Shown one piece after another: positions 34,930 through 43,529 of a stretch of 64,000 nt of DNA (positions within the stretch are counted from its first letter, which is position 1; every line of letters starts with the position of its first letter). The translations under genes and the position numbers were made by a program. Source of the stretch: Fictibacillus nanhaiensis (GTDB taxonomy: Bacteria > Bacillota > Bacilli > Bacillales > Fictibacillaceae); contig NZ_JAHVJO010000001.1 in NCBI RefSeq assembly GCF_019801215.1, positions 1-64,000 on the forward strand, read 5' to 3'. The notes below the pieces were generated by a model. The model was not told where the DNA came from. It did no database searches and saw only the letters and a list, made by a program, of their open reading frames with translations.

Positions 34930-36201
34930 CTACGCACTAAATGTGTGGGAAGCATCCACTTTTGGCTCTGGTACAAATTTTAATATGGTTATCCCGATGA
35001 TGAAAAGGATAACAAGGCTGAATACAGCACTCGCTGAGTTGCCCGTAATCTGTGCTGTTATTCCTACAAGTAATGGTCCCATGATGGAAGCGAATTTTCC
35101 GAAAATCGTATAAAAACCGAAGAATTCGTTTGCATTTTGTTTCGGAACAAGTTTAGCAAAGTAGGCACGGCTCAATGCTTGGATCCCACCTTGTGAAGTA
35201 GCGACAAGCATGGCTAAAATCCAAAAGTCCATTGTTGTTTTTAAAAAATAGGCATAAATACAAACGATGATATAAACAAAGATTCCAACATAAAGCATAG
35301 TTTTCCCTGTGAATCTTTCTGCTAATCTTCCATAGAGGATGGCAAAAGGAGCTGCAACGACTTGGGTTACAAACAGAATGATTAAAAGATTCGTAGAACT
35401 GATTCCAAGGTCAGTTCCATATGCGGTTGACATCGTAATGATCGTGCCAACTCCGTCAATATAAAAGAAATACGCTAGCAGAAACAAAAATAAAGCACGA
35501 TATTTTCGAATTTCCTTCATGGTGTTGCCAAGACGTTTAAAACTATTGATAATCGGTTTTGGCTCACGTTCAATCCCATAACGCTGGTAAACATTTTTTA
35601 GCATAGGAATGGTGAAAACTCCCCACCATACCGCCGTAATAAGAAATGCAATCTTACTTGCTATCACAGTAGAAATCGGAAGTACTTCGTTTTGAGCTAA
35701 TACAATGATTGCGATGCTGATAATAAAAGGGATGGTACTGCCGATATAGCCTAAACCAAATCCTCTGGCAGATACACGGTTCATTCTTTCTTCTGTTGTG
35801 ACATCTGTAATAAAAGCGTCGTAAAATACGTTTGAACCGCTAGAGCCTATTGCCGTTAAAGTATAAAATAGTAATAAGAGCAGCCACTGTTCACTTGGTA
35901 TAAAAGCCAGTGAAACGGTAGATATCAAACCTAAAACGAAAAAGAAAGTAAAAAACCGTTTTTTTAGACCTTTATAATCAGCTATGGTCCCTAGAATAGG
36001 GCTTAATATGGCTAAAATAAAGGTAGCTATAGCAATCGTATATCCTAAGTAAGCAGTAGAGTCTGATGCACTTACCCCAGCTTTCATTGCTGCTGCTTTA
36101 TAGAACAGAGGAAACACGGCTGTCGTAATGATGATGGAATACGCAGAGTTTGCCCAATCATAAAACATCCAGCTATTCTCTTCTTTCGTAAACTGTTTCA
36201 T
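34930..36201 (-). CDS. MFS transporter, UMF1/Atg22-like family
   Basis: A 423-residue transporter with twelve predicted helices. The N-terminus SWMFYDWANSAYSIIITTAV is diagnostic for the UMF1 family related to fungal Atg22 vacuolar effluxers. ILSPILGTIADYKGLKKRF is the MFS loop 2-3 motif, and SQGGIQALSRAYFAKLVPK, the second family signature, is also present. The substrate of bacterial members is unknown; efflux of amino acids or metabolites is the common guess. It is 116 bases downstream of a phosphodiesterase gene on the same strand and could be co-transcribed with it. Confidence 0.88.
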   Translation of the reverse strand: MKQFTKEENSWMFYDWANSAYSIIITTAVFPLFYKAAAMKAGVSASDSTAYLGYTIAIATFILAILSPILGTIADYKGLKKRFFTFFFVLGLISTVSLAFIPSEQWLLLLLFYTLTAIGSSGSNVFYDAFITDVTTEERMNRVSARGFGLGYIGSTIPFIISIAIIVLAQNEVLPISTVIASKIAFLITAVWWGVFTIPMLKNVYQRYGIEREPKPIINSFKRLGNTMKEIRKYRALFLFLLAYFFYIDGVGTIITMSTAYGTDLGISSTNLLIILFVTQVVAAPFAILYGRLAERFTGKTMLYVGIFVYIIVCIYAYFLKTTMDFWILAMLVATSQGGIQALSRAYFAKLVPKQNANEFFGFYTIFGKFASIMGPLLVGITAQITGNSASAVFSLVILFIIGITILKFVPEPKVDASHTFSA

Positions 36202-36317
36202 TGGCCTTTTCCTCTCTATAACGATTATTTTTCAAGCCACTGCAAGCCACGTGGAAAGCGAGCATCCTGAAACGGAAAAAAACTACTTTCAAAAACAACA
36301 AAGTTTACGAAAATTGC

Positions 36318-37625
36318 CTAAATCAATAATAGTTCCTCTATTACTTGACCGTCTGTGTGACCTAACTCTAGACCTAATAATCTTGCAAATGTCGGTCCTT
36401 CATCCACAAGATGCATCAAAGGTACACCAACATGTTGACGAACACCTTTACCTGCCATCATGATCATTGTTGTGTACTCTTCTTTTTCAGGAGAATAGCC
36501 ATGAGATGCAAGTGTATAGCGTTTAGCTTCTACATCTCTTTCTGTAATGTGATCGATAAAAGTATCGTCTATCTGTTCCTTAATATAGTAGCCTTTACGA
36601 GCTTCTACCATAAAGGCACAGTTTTCATCTGCCCCCATAGCTCCAGCTTCCTCTTGGTTCAATACTTTTTCTATGCCATTGTTTTCGTTCATTACTAGAT
36701 TCTTCAAAAGTTCTGCAACCACCTTCTTTGTATTCATGTCTGAATGATCGTTTACGTAAATATATGCTGATCCATCACAACTTTTGCAATAGGCTTTCCA
36801 GCTTAGGATTCTTCCGCTTTTATTTACTTCTATCAAGCCATGTTTGTGAAGAAACACATTCAGCTTGATGGCCTTCGATTCATCAAGGGCACTATGGTCC
36901 CCAAGGGCAACAAGTGTTGAGTTTTCGTATATGCCGCTTTCTTTTAATGCATCCATTATTCGTCCAAGACGGACATCATGACGTTGAATGGCTTGCATGG
37001 CTTCATCAGAAGAAAAACCATGATAATGACGCTGTGTGTCTAAATCAACAAAATGGACAAGCAAGAGGTCAGGCTTTTTCGTTTTTATCGTATGTACAGC
37101 TGATTCTAGGACGAAATCATCAAGTTCAGGCTGGTGCAGCCCGTTTCGGATATGCCCAAATCGGCGGTTCATGTCCAACTGATAACAAATGCTCCCATTA
37201 AAAAGTGATACAGGAATCTGGTGATGCCATGGCCGATTCGCAAAAATTTCGGGCATGTTGAAGTCAATGTTTGCTTTAGCCGTTACTGGCCAAAGCAATG
37301 CTGCCGTTTTCATTCCAGCTTTTTTGGCCTCATCATATAAAGTAGTCCCTTTTACATGTTTACGATGCCAATACCAGTCAGGAGAACTTCTATTAGGCTG
37401 AAGGAACGTATTATTCACGATACCGTGATGTTTTGGGTATTTACCCGTTACGATCGATGTATGACATGGATATGTGACAGAAGGATAAATCGTTTTAACA
37501 TTATTGCAATAAGAACCTCTCTCCAAAACTTCTTGAAAATGAGGGAGGTCCTCCAGTCTAGAAAAATCTAATGAAGACAGACAATCAAACGAAATAACAA
37601 TTAAGTGATCTGTAAGACGAGACAT
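36318..37625 (-). CDS. Alkaline phosphatase superfamily phosphodiesterase
   Basis: A 435-residue type I phosphodiesterase/nucleotide pyrophosphatase-like protein. Metal ligands and nucleophile are visible: ISFDCLSS at the N-terminus (Asp), YPSVTYPCHTSIVTGKYP with the Thr nucleophile, FVDLDTQRHYHG, ALGDHSALD and the C-terminal ASHGYSPEK (His). No signal peptide is seen, so it should be cytoplasmic. The substrate may be a nucleotide or lipid head group phosphodiester; sequence does not decide. Its upstream region is shared with a divergent gene and includes a 25-base palindrome. Confidence 0.87.
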   Translation of the reverse strand: MSRLTDHLIVISFDCLSSLDFSRLEDLPHFQEVLERGSYCNNVKTIYPSVTYPCHTSIVTGKYPKHHGIVNNTFLQPNRSSPDWYWHRKHVKGTTLYDEAKKAGMKTAALLWPVTAKANIDFNMPEIFANRPWHHQIPVSLFNGSICYQLDMNRRFGHIRNGLHQPELDDFVLESAVHTIKTKKPDLLLVHFVDLDTQRHYHGFSSDEAMQAIQRHDVRLGRIMDALKESGIYENSTLVALGDHSALDESKAIKLNVFLHKHGLIEVNKSGRILSWKAYCKSCDGSAYIYVNDHSDMNTKKVVAELLKNLVMNENNGIEKVLNQEEAGAMGADENCAFMVEARKGYYIKEQIDDTFIDHITERDVEAKRYTLASHGYSPEKEEYTTMIMMAGKGVRQHVGVPLMHLVDEGPTFARLLGLELGHTDGQVIEELLLI

Positions 37626-37730
37626 AGTGACCTCCGATTAATGATGAGATTGGAACAGTTACTCTTAAGGTAAATAATAGCATAATAAAAAAAGTTCAAG
37701 GTTGTAAAAAAGTGTGTAGGAAACATAATA

Positions 37731-37755
37731 ACACTTTCCAAAGTTTGGAAAGTGT
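37731..37755. promoter_or_regulatory. 25-base perfect palindrome overlapping a promoter
   Basis: ACACTTTCCAAA and TTTGGAAAGTGT flank a central G without any mismatch. The right half contains the -35 box TTGGAA of the promoter for the gene at 37796, so a bound dimer would block it. There is no T tract after it. It does not match operators I know (CcpA, CodY, LexA, CtsR, HrcA). Confidence 0.65.
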
Positions 37756-37774
37756 GCTATCTATTAGATAAAAT
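37745..37774 (+). promoter_or_regulatory. Sigma-A-type promoter of the 138-residue protein gene
   Basis: TTGGAA (37745-37750) and TAAAAT (37769-37774) are 18 bases apart and end 22 bases before ATG 37796. Confidence 0.5.
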
Positions 37775-37795
37775 ATGTAATGAGTTGGTGCTTAC

Positions 37796-38212
37796 ATGAT
37801 TAAATGGTGGTTGGGTGTTGTATGTATGTTTTTCATATTTATTGGTGTAGTCAGCTATATATTTGTACAGGACTATGCCTCGGAGACAGCGATGAAAGAA
37901 ATATCCGAGCAATTGTCTTCAAACGAAGAGGAAATTAACAAACTATTGGAAGATCCGGAAATAAGAAAGTATATTGAAACGGGAGATATGCCCTCAGAAA
38001 GCCTCATTTTCACAACCAAAAAAGAAGCGGTGAAGCTAATTTCAGAAAGGTACACGATTCGTGAATTGGCAAACATAAGAGAAAAAGTAAGCAGTGGATT
38101 AGACGACGAGCAAAAAGAAGAGGTGTATAAAGAATTACAAGAAAAATTCTCTGATGAAGAATTGCTCGCGTTGAAAGTTGTTGCATTAAAAGAGATTAAG
38201 AAGAAGAAGTAA
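37796..38212 (+). CDS. Hypothetical membrane-anchored protein, 138 residues
   Basis: One N-terminal membrane helix (WWLGVVCMFFIFIGVVSYIF) is followed by an acidic, helical outer domain with TTKKEAVKLISERYTIREL and REKVSSGLDDEQKEEVYKEL. I have seen similar small proteins in bacilli, without known function. The ribosome site before ATG 37796 is weak (GGTG). The gene has an apparent promoter overlapping a perfect palindrome and its own terminator, which suggests a regulated single gene. Confidence 0.7.
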   Translation: MIKWWLGVVCMFFIFIGVVSYIFVQDYASETAMKEISEQLSSNEEEINKLLEDPEIRKYIETGDMPSESLIFTTKKEAVKLISERYTIRELANIREKVSSGLDDEQKEEVYKELQEKFSDEELLALKVVALKEIKKKK

Positions 38213-38213
38213 T

Positions 38214-38242
38214 AAAAAAAGCCCTTCCTATGGGCTTTTTTT
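38214..38242 (+). terminator. Terminator of the 138-residue protein gene
   Basis: AAAAAAAGCCC and GGGCTTTTTTT form a typical hairpin directly after the stop codon. Confidence 0.8.
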
Positions 38243-38265
38243 AATAGAGATACTAACCGTTATCA

Positions 38266-38943
38266 TTAATAAGATAGAAATAAGGTTTCATCGTTTTTTG
38301 AAATGTGATAGCTTTCAAATTCCCCAACCTCTACTGTCATTTCTTTACCTGTATCAAGCACACTTTTGATTTGTTCTTCAATAAAAGGGTGCATGTCATA
38401 AAGTATGCCCACATGATCAATTGAAACCGATATAAAACCCGTACTAAACAGCATAATAGGTTCTTCCTCTACGCCTTTAAACATAGCAAAGCAATCACTA
38501 AAATCAATAGCATATAACGTCGCTCCGTGTTTTTGTGAGATTTTGATTAATTCCGAAAGATTTCCTTCCTTATCACTCATTATATTAACGTATCGAGAGC
38601 CATAGATCATCTTTTCATCAGGCATTTTAGTTTCTGATTCAACTCTATTCGTCACTGTTTTATTTTCAACTTTGCTCTGAGTATGCTCTTCGATTTTAGC
38701 TGGGGATATTTTATGGTTTACCGGTATTTTTTTTGATTCTGAAATCATGTGACTTTGCTTCATCGTCTTTAGATCTTTCTCACTCGTTGAATTAACGACA
38801 AGAACAGAAGATTGTGTTTTTGGCTTGTATTTTTTATTTTCTTCGATGGCATTTGTTTTATGATTAAATGCATTACCAGTTAAAAAACCGATTGTTACGA
38901 TAGATGATACAACAAAAAGTATGGCTCGTTTTCTTATCTTCAA
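38266..38943 (-). CDS. Hypothetical exported protein, 225 residues
   Basis: An N-terminal hydrophobic segment (AILFVVSSIVTIGFLTGNAF) acts as signal or anchor, then a disordered K/S/T/E-rich linker reaches about residue 110, and a compact domain of about 115 residues follows (MIYGSRYVNIMSDKEGNLSE, LYAIDFSDCFAMFKG, ISVSIDHVGILYDMHPFIEE). I do not recognise the domain. The start is TTG at 38943 with GGGGG 7 bases upstream. It converges on the preceding gene and is divergent from the symporter operon. Confidence 0.6.
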   Translation of the reverse strand: MKIRKRAILFVVSSIVTIGFLTGNAFNHKTNAIEENKKYKPKTQSSVLVVNSTSEKDLKTMKQSHMISESKKIPVNHKISPAKIEEHTQSKVENKTVTNRVESETKMPDEKMIYGSRYVNIMSDKEGNLSELIKISQKHGATLYAIDFSDCFAMFKGVEEEPIMLFSTGFISVSIDHVGILYDMHPFIEEQIKSVLDTGKEMTVEVGEFESYHISKNDETLFLSY

Positions 38944-39164
38944 AGTAAATCCCCCTAAAGTTTTTGTTACTCATTAGACGGAAAAGAACGGAACAAGGTT
39001 TCAAATATTACAGAAATATTTCCATACTATTACAAGACGATCTGAAGAAGTGAAAAAAATTTAAAAGGGATATTCCTTCAAAAGCAGAAATCTACACATT
39101 AAGAATTCAGATAAACAAAAGAAGAGGGGTGAATAATAAAGACGGAGAGTGAAAAACAACTTTA

Positions 39165-39178
39165 TGTAAGCGTTAACA
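39165..39178. promoter_or_regulatory. cre site (CcpA operator) before the symporter operon
   Basis: TGTAAGCGTTAACA matches every position of the consensus TGWAARCGYTWNCW. It lies 14 bases before a candidate -35 box and 67 before the first gene. Confidence 0.75.
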
Positions 39179-39191
39179 ATTATCTCCGATG

Positions 39192-39220
39192 TTGTGTACA
39201 TAATCTGCCAATGTTATTAA
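39192..39220 (+). promoter_or_regulatory. Candidate promoter of the symporter operon
   Basis: TTGTGT (39192-39197) and TATTAA (39215-39220) are 17 bases apart, just downstream of the cre site. Confidence 0.4.
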
Positions 39221-39245
39221 GTCGGTATTATAGGAGGGGAACGTT

Positions 39246-39365
39246 ATGCTTGGAATGGAAGATGGTGTCATTACTTTTGTATGGATTGCAACCGTGATTT
39301 CAGCAGTAGGATGTGTTGTGTTCGGTGGGGTTATGTGGAATAAAGGAGGCAATGATCCGAAGTGA
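39246..39365 (+). CDS. Symporter small accessory protein, 39 residues
   Basis: A tiny membrane protein, MLGMEDGVITFVWIATVISA followed by VGCVVFGGVMWNKGGNDPK. One membrane helix and the C-terminal WNKGG motif match the small accessory proteins encoded before some sodium:solute symporters. AGGAGGGG lies 6 bases before ATG 39246. The stop overlaps the symporter GTG start by 4 bases (GTGA), so the two are translationally coupled. It probably stabilises or assists the symporter in the membrane. Confidence 0.82.
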   Translation: MLGMEDGVITFVWIATVISAVGCVVFGGVMWNKGGNDPK

Positions 39366-40960
39366 ATTTTTCAATTTTGATTCCAGTCCTAATCGTTTAT
39401 ATGGGTATCATGTCTTGGCTGGCCTATTACGGCTACAAAAAAACGGTAACAGAATCGGATTATTTAGTAGGAGGACGTAATATTCATCCTGCTATTATGG
39501 CTCTTTCGTACGGAGCAACTTTTATCAGTACGTCAGCAATCGTAGGTTTTGGAGGAGTGTCTGCTGTACATGGCTTAAGTTTGCTATGGCTTGCCTTTTT
39601 AAATATTGTACTAGGTATTTTTGTAGCATTTGCGATATTTGGTACAAAAATTAGAAAGCTGTCTTTGGACTTAAATGCCACTACATTTCCAACTCTTTTA
39701 GGCAAAAGGTACGACTCGAAATTCATTACGGTGTTTTCCGGCGCAATGATATTTATACTAATGCCAGCTTATACAAGCATTGTCCTTATTGGCGGAGGGA
39801 GATTTTTACAAGAGTCCATGTCCATGAACTTTAATCTTGCCCTTGTCATTTTGGCAGCCATTATCGCCATATATGTCATAACGGGCGGCATCAAAGCGGT
39901 CATGTACACGGATGCATTTGGTGCAGTCATTATGCTAATTGGCATGGCTATTTTCTTATTTGTTACTTATCAAGCGGTTGGAGGTATTACGGAAGGGCAC
40001 AGTGGATTAAGTGCGATGAAAGCACTTGTTCCCCAAGCGCTTGTTGACCAAGGACATCAAGGGTGGACGAGTATGCCTTCGTTTGGTTCACCGCTATGGT
40101 GGACAATCGTCAGTACGATCATTATGGGAGTGGGTGTCGGAGTACTGGCACAGCCACAGCTAGCTATGAGATGTATGACAGTTAAGGATGACAGGGCACT
40201 ATATCGTTCAGTTCTTGTAGGAGGAATTTTCATTTTTTTCATGACAGGTGCTGCATTTGTAATCGGTCCTCTTAGTAACTTATATTTCTATAACAGCACG
40301 GGTGAAATTTCATTAAGTGTAGCAAAAGGAAATATTGATTTGATCATACCGATTTTCATTAACAGGATAATGCCTGAATGGTTTATCTATTTATTTACTT
40401 TAACGCTCCTTTCTGCAACGATTTCAACGATCAGTTCATTAATTCATGTTCAGGCTACTGCTTTTGGACAGGATATTTTAAAAACACTAGGTGTAAACAC
40501 ATTGTTAGGATCAAAATTAAGCCCTTCTCGAATCGGGGTCCTGATTGGAGTTATTGCTGCTGTAATTTTGGCGTATCTTCTACCAGCCGGAATTATTGCG
40601 CAAGCCACCGCTTTTTGGTTTGGTATTTGTGCAGCAGGATTTTTGCCAGCATTAATCGGAGCTCTGTATTGGAAGAGAGCAACGAAAACAGCTGCAAAAT
40701 CAAGTATGATTGTCGGATTTTCAGCGAGTATTATTGGTTTTTTGTTTTTTCATCTAAAAGAAGCAGCTGCCATCGGTCTTTCAGAAACGTTATTTGGGAA
40801 GATCACTTTACTTCCATTCCCATGGACACATATTGATCCGCTCTTTTATGCTCTACCACTTTCTACAGCGGTATTCATAGTCGTTAGTCTTTTTGACAAA
40901 AGTAGCACGATCCAAAAACAGAATAAGAATATAGATATCGTGCCAGCTGTTTCAGATTAA
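39362..40960 (+). CDS. Sodium:solute symporter (SSF family)
   Basis: A 532-residue protein with about thirteen helices. SSF hallmarks are ESDYLVGGRNIHPAIMALSY, GATFISTSAIVGFGG (Na+ site on helix 1), YVITGGIKAVMYTDAFGAVIM and the helix 8 stretch LLSATISTISSLIHVQATAF. The closest known groups transport acetate, pantothenate, proline or similar small acids; the ligand is not evident. The GTG start is set by overlap with the accessory gene; AAGGAGG lies 12 bases upstream. A perfect cre site before the operon indicates catabolite control by CcpA. Confidence 0.92.
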   Translation: MNFSILIPVLIVYMGIMSWLAYYGYKKTVTESDYLVGGRNIHPAIMALSYGATFISTSAIVGFGGVSAVHGLSLLWLAFLNIVLGIFVAFAIFGTKIRKLSLDLNATTFPTLLGKRYDSKFITVFSGAMIFILMPAYTSIVLIGGGRFLQESMSMNFNLALVILAAIIAIYVITGGIKAVMYTDAFGAVIMLIGMAIFLFVTYQAVGGITEGHSGLSAMKALVPQALVDQGHQGWTSMPSFGSPLWWTIVSTIIMGVGVGVLAQPQLAMRCMTVKDDRALYRSVLVGGIFIFFMTGAAFVIGPLSNLYFYNSTGEISLSVAKGNIDLIIPIFINRIMPEWFIYLFTLTLLSATISTISSLIHVQATAFGQDILKTLGVNTLLGSKLSPSRIGVLIGVIAAVILAYLLPAGIIAQATAFWFGICAAGFLPALIGALYWKRATKTAAKSSMIVGFSASIIGFLFFHLKEAAAIGLSETLFGKITLLPFPWTHIDPLFYALPLSTAVFIVVSLFDKSSTIQKQNKNIDIVPAVSD

Positions 40961-40962
40961 AG

Positions 40963-41000
40963 AACGATCTCCCGCTGAATGTGGGAGATTGTTTTGTTCT
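40963..41000 (+). terminator. Terminator of the symporter operon
   Basis: ATCTCCC and GGGAGAT form the stem core, followed by TGTTTTGTTCTT. Confidence 0.7.
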
Positions 41001-41061
41001 TCTGAAGTATGAACCCTCTTTATTTGTTACAAACTATGAACAGATAAAGGAGGTTTTTAAA

Positions 41062-41511
41062 ATTTTTAATCAAGTAAAAGTAATCGCCTTAAAATTAATA
41101 ATAAGTTTAATCGCTTTTTGGATCGGATTGGATTTATTTTTTGATGCAACCATCAGTGATATCCTCTCATTTGGTGTCACAACCACTCTTATCACCTATT
41201 TCGTTGCAGACCGTATTCTTTTATCACGAATCGGCAAAAGAAATACATTGATTGCAGAGTTTATTATAGCGTACCTGATCGTGTGGATTTTTGGGTCAAT
41301 TCTTTTGAATGGTTATCTTCAAATCGCATGGGGAAGTGTCATTTCTGCTGGAATTATTACAGCAACAGAAGTCTTTGTGCATGAATACCTATTGAAAAAG
41401 ATGCCTGCCCTGAAAAAAGAAAGAAGACAACATAGAAGGTTTAGACCTAGCCTACGATATGCAACAGAAATTGCTGAAGAACATGAATTTAAAGGGAGAA
41501 AGAAGAAATAA
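41062..41511 (+). CDS. YndM-type membrane protein (DUF2512), apparent ATT start
   Basis: A protein of about 149 residues with four helices (VIALKLIISLIAFWIGLDLF, ILSFGVTTTLITYFVADRIL, LIAEFIIAYLIVWIFG, AWGSVISAGIITATEVFVHE) and a basic C-terminus, typical of DUF2512/YndM; function unknown. A perfect AAAGGAGG (41046-41053) stands 8 bases before ATT 41062. No ATG, GTG or TTG is in frame near it: the only upstream GTG (40981) lies inside the stem of the previous terminator. ATT initiation, as in infC, is the simplest reading; ATA at 41044 would fall on the ribosome site. Confidence 0.72.
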   Translation: MFNQVKVIALKLIISLIAFWIGLDLFFDATISDILSFGVTTTLITYFVADRILLSRIGKRNTLIAEFIIAYLIVWIFGSILLNGYLQIAWGSVISAGIITATEVFVHEYLLKKMPALKKERRQHRRFRPSLRYATEIAEEHEFKGRKKK

Positions 41512-41580
41512 AAAACCTTGATCCTCAGAGGAAACACGTAATAATAAATCTTACAAAAATGAAATAAATCTTACAAGAAA

Positions 41581-41609
41581 AAACCCTACAGAGCAATTGT
41601 AGGGTTTTT
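41581..41609 (+). terminator. Terminator after the YndM-type gene
   Basis: AAACCCTACA and TGTAGGGTTT form a perfect stem with a T tract. A 14-base direct repeat AATAAATCTTACAA (41543 and 41563) precedes it. Confidence 0.75.
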
Positions 41610-41737
41610 CCTTCTAATTATACGAAAATAGGGGTTGGCGTCATTACTTACCATATTTCTTACAATGAAGTGATTAAAGTTGGTAAATAGGTCACTAAAG
41701 CAGACATATGTGTTTAACGTTGTCCAGGTTTTTTATG

Positions 41738-42736
41738 TTACTGAATGGGTTTCATGACTCTTTTTCTTTTATTAAATGTAACAAGCTCTGTATAGCCAAG
41801 TTTTTTTAATGTTAGCAAGTTGTCTGAAACATGTTTTCCTAAATCATCTGGAAAATGTGAATCAGAGGACAACGTGAAAACCACACCATGATCGGCTAGG
41901 ACAGATAAAAACATGGGACTTGGACACATTTCTTGAACAGGGTATCTGTAAAAGAGACCAGCGTTGATTTCTGTCGCAGTATCTGTTTGTACTAAAGCTT
42001 TTGCAATCTTTTGATAGAGAGGGAATAATTCTTTCTCGTCTGGTCGATGGTTGAAGACCTTTAAATTATCTAAATGTGCAACAAAGTCGAAGAGTTCACT
42101 CCTGATCGCCATCTCTACTACCTCAAAAAAATCTTCATACGTTTTAAGAAGATCCATGGATTCAAAGCGATCTTGTGTTTCAGGATTATCAAAACCCCAT
42201 CCCTTTAAGAAATGGACCGAACCGATAATATAATCCCATTCAACCATTGATAACAGTTTCTTAAGATCTTCTTCACAACCGGGAAAATAATCACTCTCAA
42301 TCCCTAGACGAAGTACAACACCTTTTTTTTGCCATCGTTCTTTTGCTTTATTGATTGTCTCTACAAAATCAAAAATGGATTCAGTCATCACTTGATCAAG
42401 CCATTTTTGTTGAAGGGCACCTAAGTCAGACGAAGTGACATCCATATATTTTTCGTAATAGGATCTTGTCTCATGGAACCGGTAAAGGTGATCTACGATT
42501 CCGACCTCTTTAATCCCTTTCGTGAGGGATTCTTGTAGGTAGAGATCTAGCCATTCTTCTGAATAACAACCCTTATTCAGTCTGTTGCTAATCCTGATCT
42601 CAGACTTTTTTATCCATTCAATCGTATGAGGTTTTTCATCTAGTGGATGAAAATGATTTAATGCTTGATTGGTACGATCTAACCATCGAAATGAGTATGG
42701 TCCTTCTTCGAGATGTAAATGATAATCAACCTTCAA
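41738..42736 (-). CDS. PHP-domain phosphoesterase (histidinol-phosphatase-like)
   Basis: A 332-residue PHP metal-dependent phosphatase. Metal ligands are seen in VDYHLHLEEGP (HxH), VGIVDHLYRF, LGIESDYFPG, IIGSVHFL, DFVAHLDN and the C-terminal FTLSSDSHFPDD. These match the HisK-type layout. It is cytoplasmic and is the last gene of a seven-gene operon; no his genes are near, so a phosphomonoesterase for the imported compound is more likely than histidine synthesis. The start overlaps the DeoR gene by 11 bases. Confidence 0.85.
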   Translation of the reverse strand: MKVDYHLHLEEGPYSFRWLDRTNQALNHFHPLDEKPHTIEWIKKSEIRISNRLNKGCYSEEWLDLYLQESLTKGIKEVGIVDHLYRFHETRSYYEKYMDVTSSDLGALQQKWLDQVMTESIFDFVETINKAKERWQKKGVVLRLGIESDYFPGCEEDLKKLLSMVEWDYIIGSVHFLKGWGFDNPETQDRFESMDLLKTYEDFFEVVEMAIRSELFDFVAHLDNLKVFNHRPDEKELFPLYQKIAKALVQTDTATEINAGLFYRYPVQEMCPSPMFLSVLADHGVVFTLSSDSHFPDDLGKHVSDNLLTLKKLGYTELVTFNKRKRVMKPIQ

Positions 42737-43529
42737 TGGTTACCATCTCCTTTGCAAAAATCCAGTTGATCTTTTTATCGTCGATGCTCGTATTCCATTT
42801 ATCCATGTATGGAACATCTGAAATGATATGCTGAAACTTTTCTAAAGGAGCTATGACAGAAAAGGAATGTTTGTCAAACTTCGAGTGATCTGCTAATAAA
42901 TAATTGGTTTGAGCGCTTTCGACCATTTTTTTTGATATTTGTGCTTCTTCAACGTCGTAGTCTGTGACAACATCTGTTGATACTCCTCCACATGAGATAT
43001 AAGCCTTATCAACCCGATATTGTCCTAAAAACGCTAACGCCATGGAACCTGAAATGGATTGCTGAGAGAAATTTAAGGTTCCACCGATTAAGATCACACT
43101 TCCTTCAAATCGTCTGGTATAAAGAGAGTCATTAAGGACATTCGCCGCAGCGATCGAGTTTGTTAATACGGTAAGTTGTTTTCGTCCCTCAATGGCTTTT
43201 GCAAGTTCTAAAGTTGTCGTACCTGCATCAAGTACAATGGTGTCGCCATCATCTATAGTGGAAGCAGCTTTTTGCCCAATTTTTTTCTTTGCAATAGCAT
43301 TCGTACTCTGCCTTTTTACAAAAGGTGGTTCAAAATGTTTGCTTGATATTTTAATCGCGCCACCATGTACCCGTTTTAAAGATCCCTGTTGCTCTAATTC
43401 ATCAAGGTCTCTTCTGATTGTTTCAGGTGTTACGTGAAAGCTTTCTGCTAGTTGTGTAACAAAGATTTTTCCGTTTGTCTCAAGTTGGCTCATAATCTGC
43501 ATCCGTCTATTCTCAGAAACCAAATTCAT
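42726..43529 (-). CDS. DeoR-family transcriptional regulator
   Basis: A 267-residue repressor. The N-terminal helix-turn-helix is VTQLAESFHVTPETIRRDLD followed by GSLKRVHGGA, the DeoR signature; the C-terminal DeoRC sensor has IVLDAGTTTLELAKAI, LTVLTNSIAAANVL and LLADHSKFDKHSF. This sensor fold binds phosphorylated sugars or polyols. Being inside the operon, it most likely controls the operon in answer to an intermediate. It overlaps the ATPase gene by 4 bases. Confidence 0.92.
   Translation of the reverse strand: MNLVSENRRMQIMSQLETNGKIFVTQLAESFHVTPETIRRDLDELEQQGSLKRVHGGAIKISSKHFEPPFVKRQSTNAIAKKKIGQKAASTIDDGDTIVLDAGTTTLELAKAIEGRKQLTVLTNSIAAANVLNDSLYTRRFEGSVILIGGTLNFSQQSISGSMALAFLGQYRVDKAYISCGGVSTDVVTDYDVEEAQISKKMVESAQTNYLLADHSKFDKHSFSVIAPLEKFQHIISDVPYMDKWNTSIDDKKINWIFAKEMVTIEG

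Larger units (their letters stand above)
38944..39245. other. 302-base intergenic region with symporter control sites
   Basis: No open frame with a ribosome site was found. Apart from the cre site and promoter listed separately, I see only AT-rich sequence. Confidence 0.5.

Noticed and set aside
36230-36290. Fragment of a common bacillus intergenic repeat (GCAAGCCACGTGGAAAGCGA)
   Set aside because: It reminds me of a dispersed element, but only one short partial copy is present here, so it cannot be supported from this window.
41543-41576. 14-base direct repeat AATAAATCTTACAA as a CRISPR-like or iteron unit
   Set aside because: There are only two copies at 20-base spacing in an AT-rich spacer, without associated genes.
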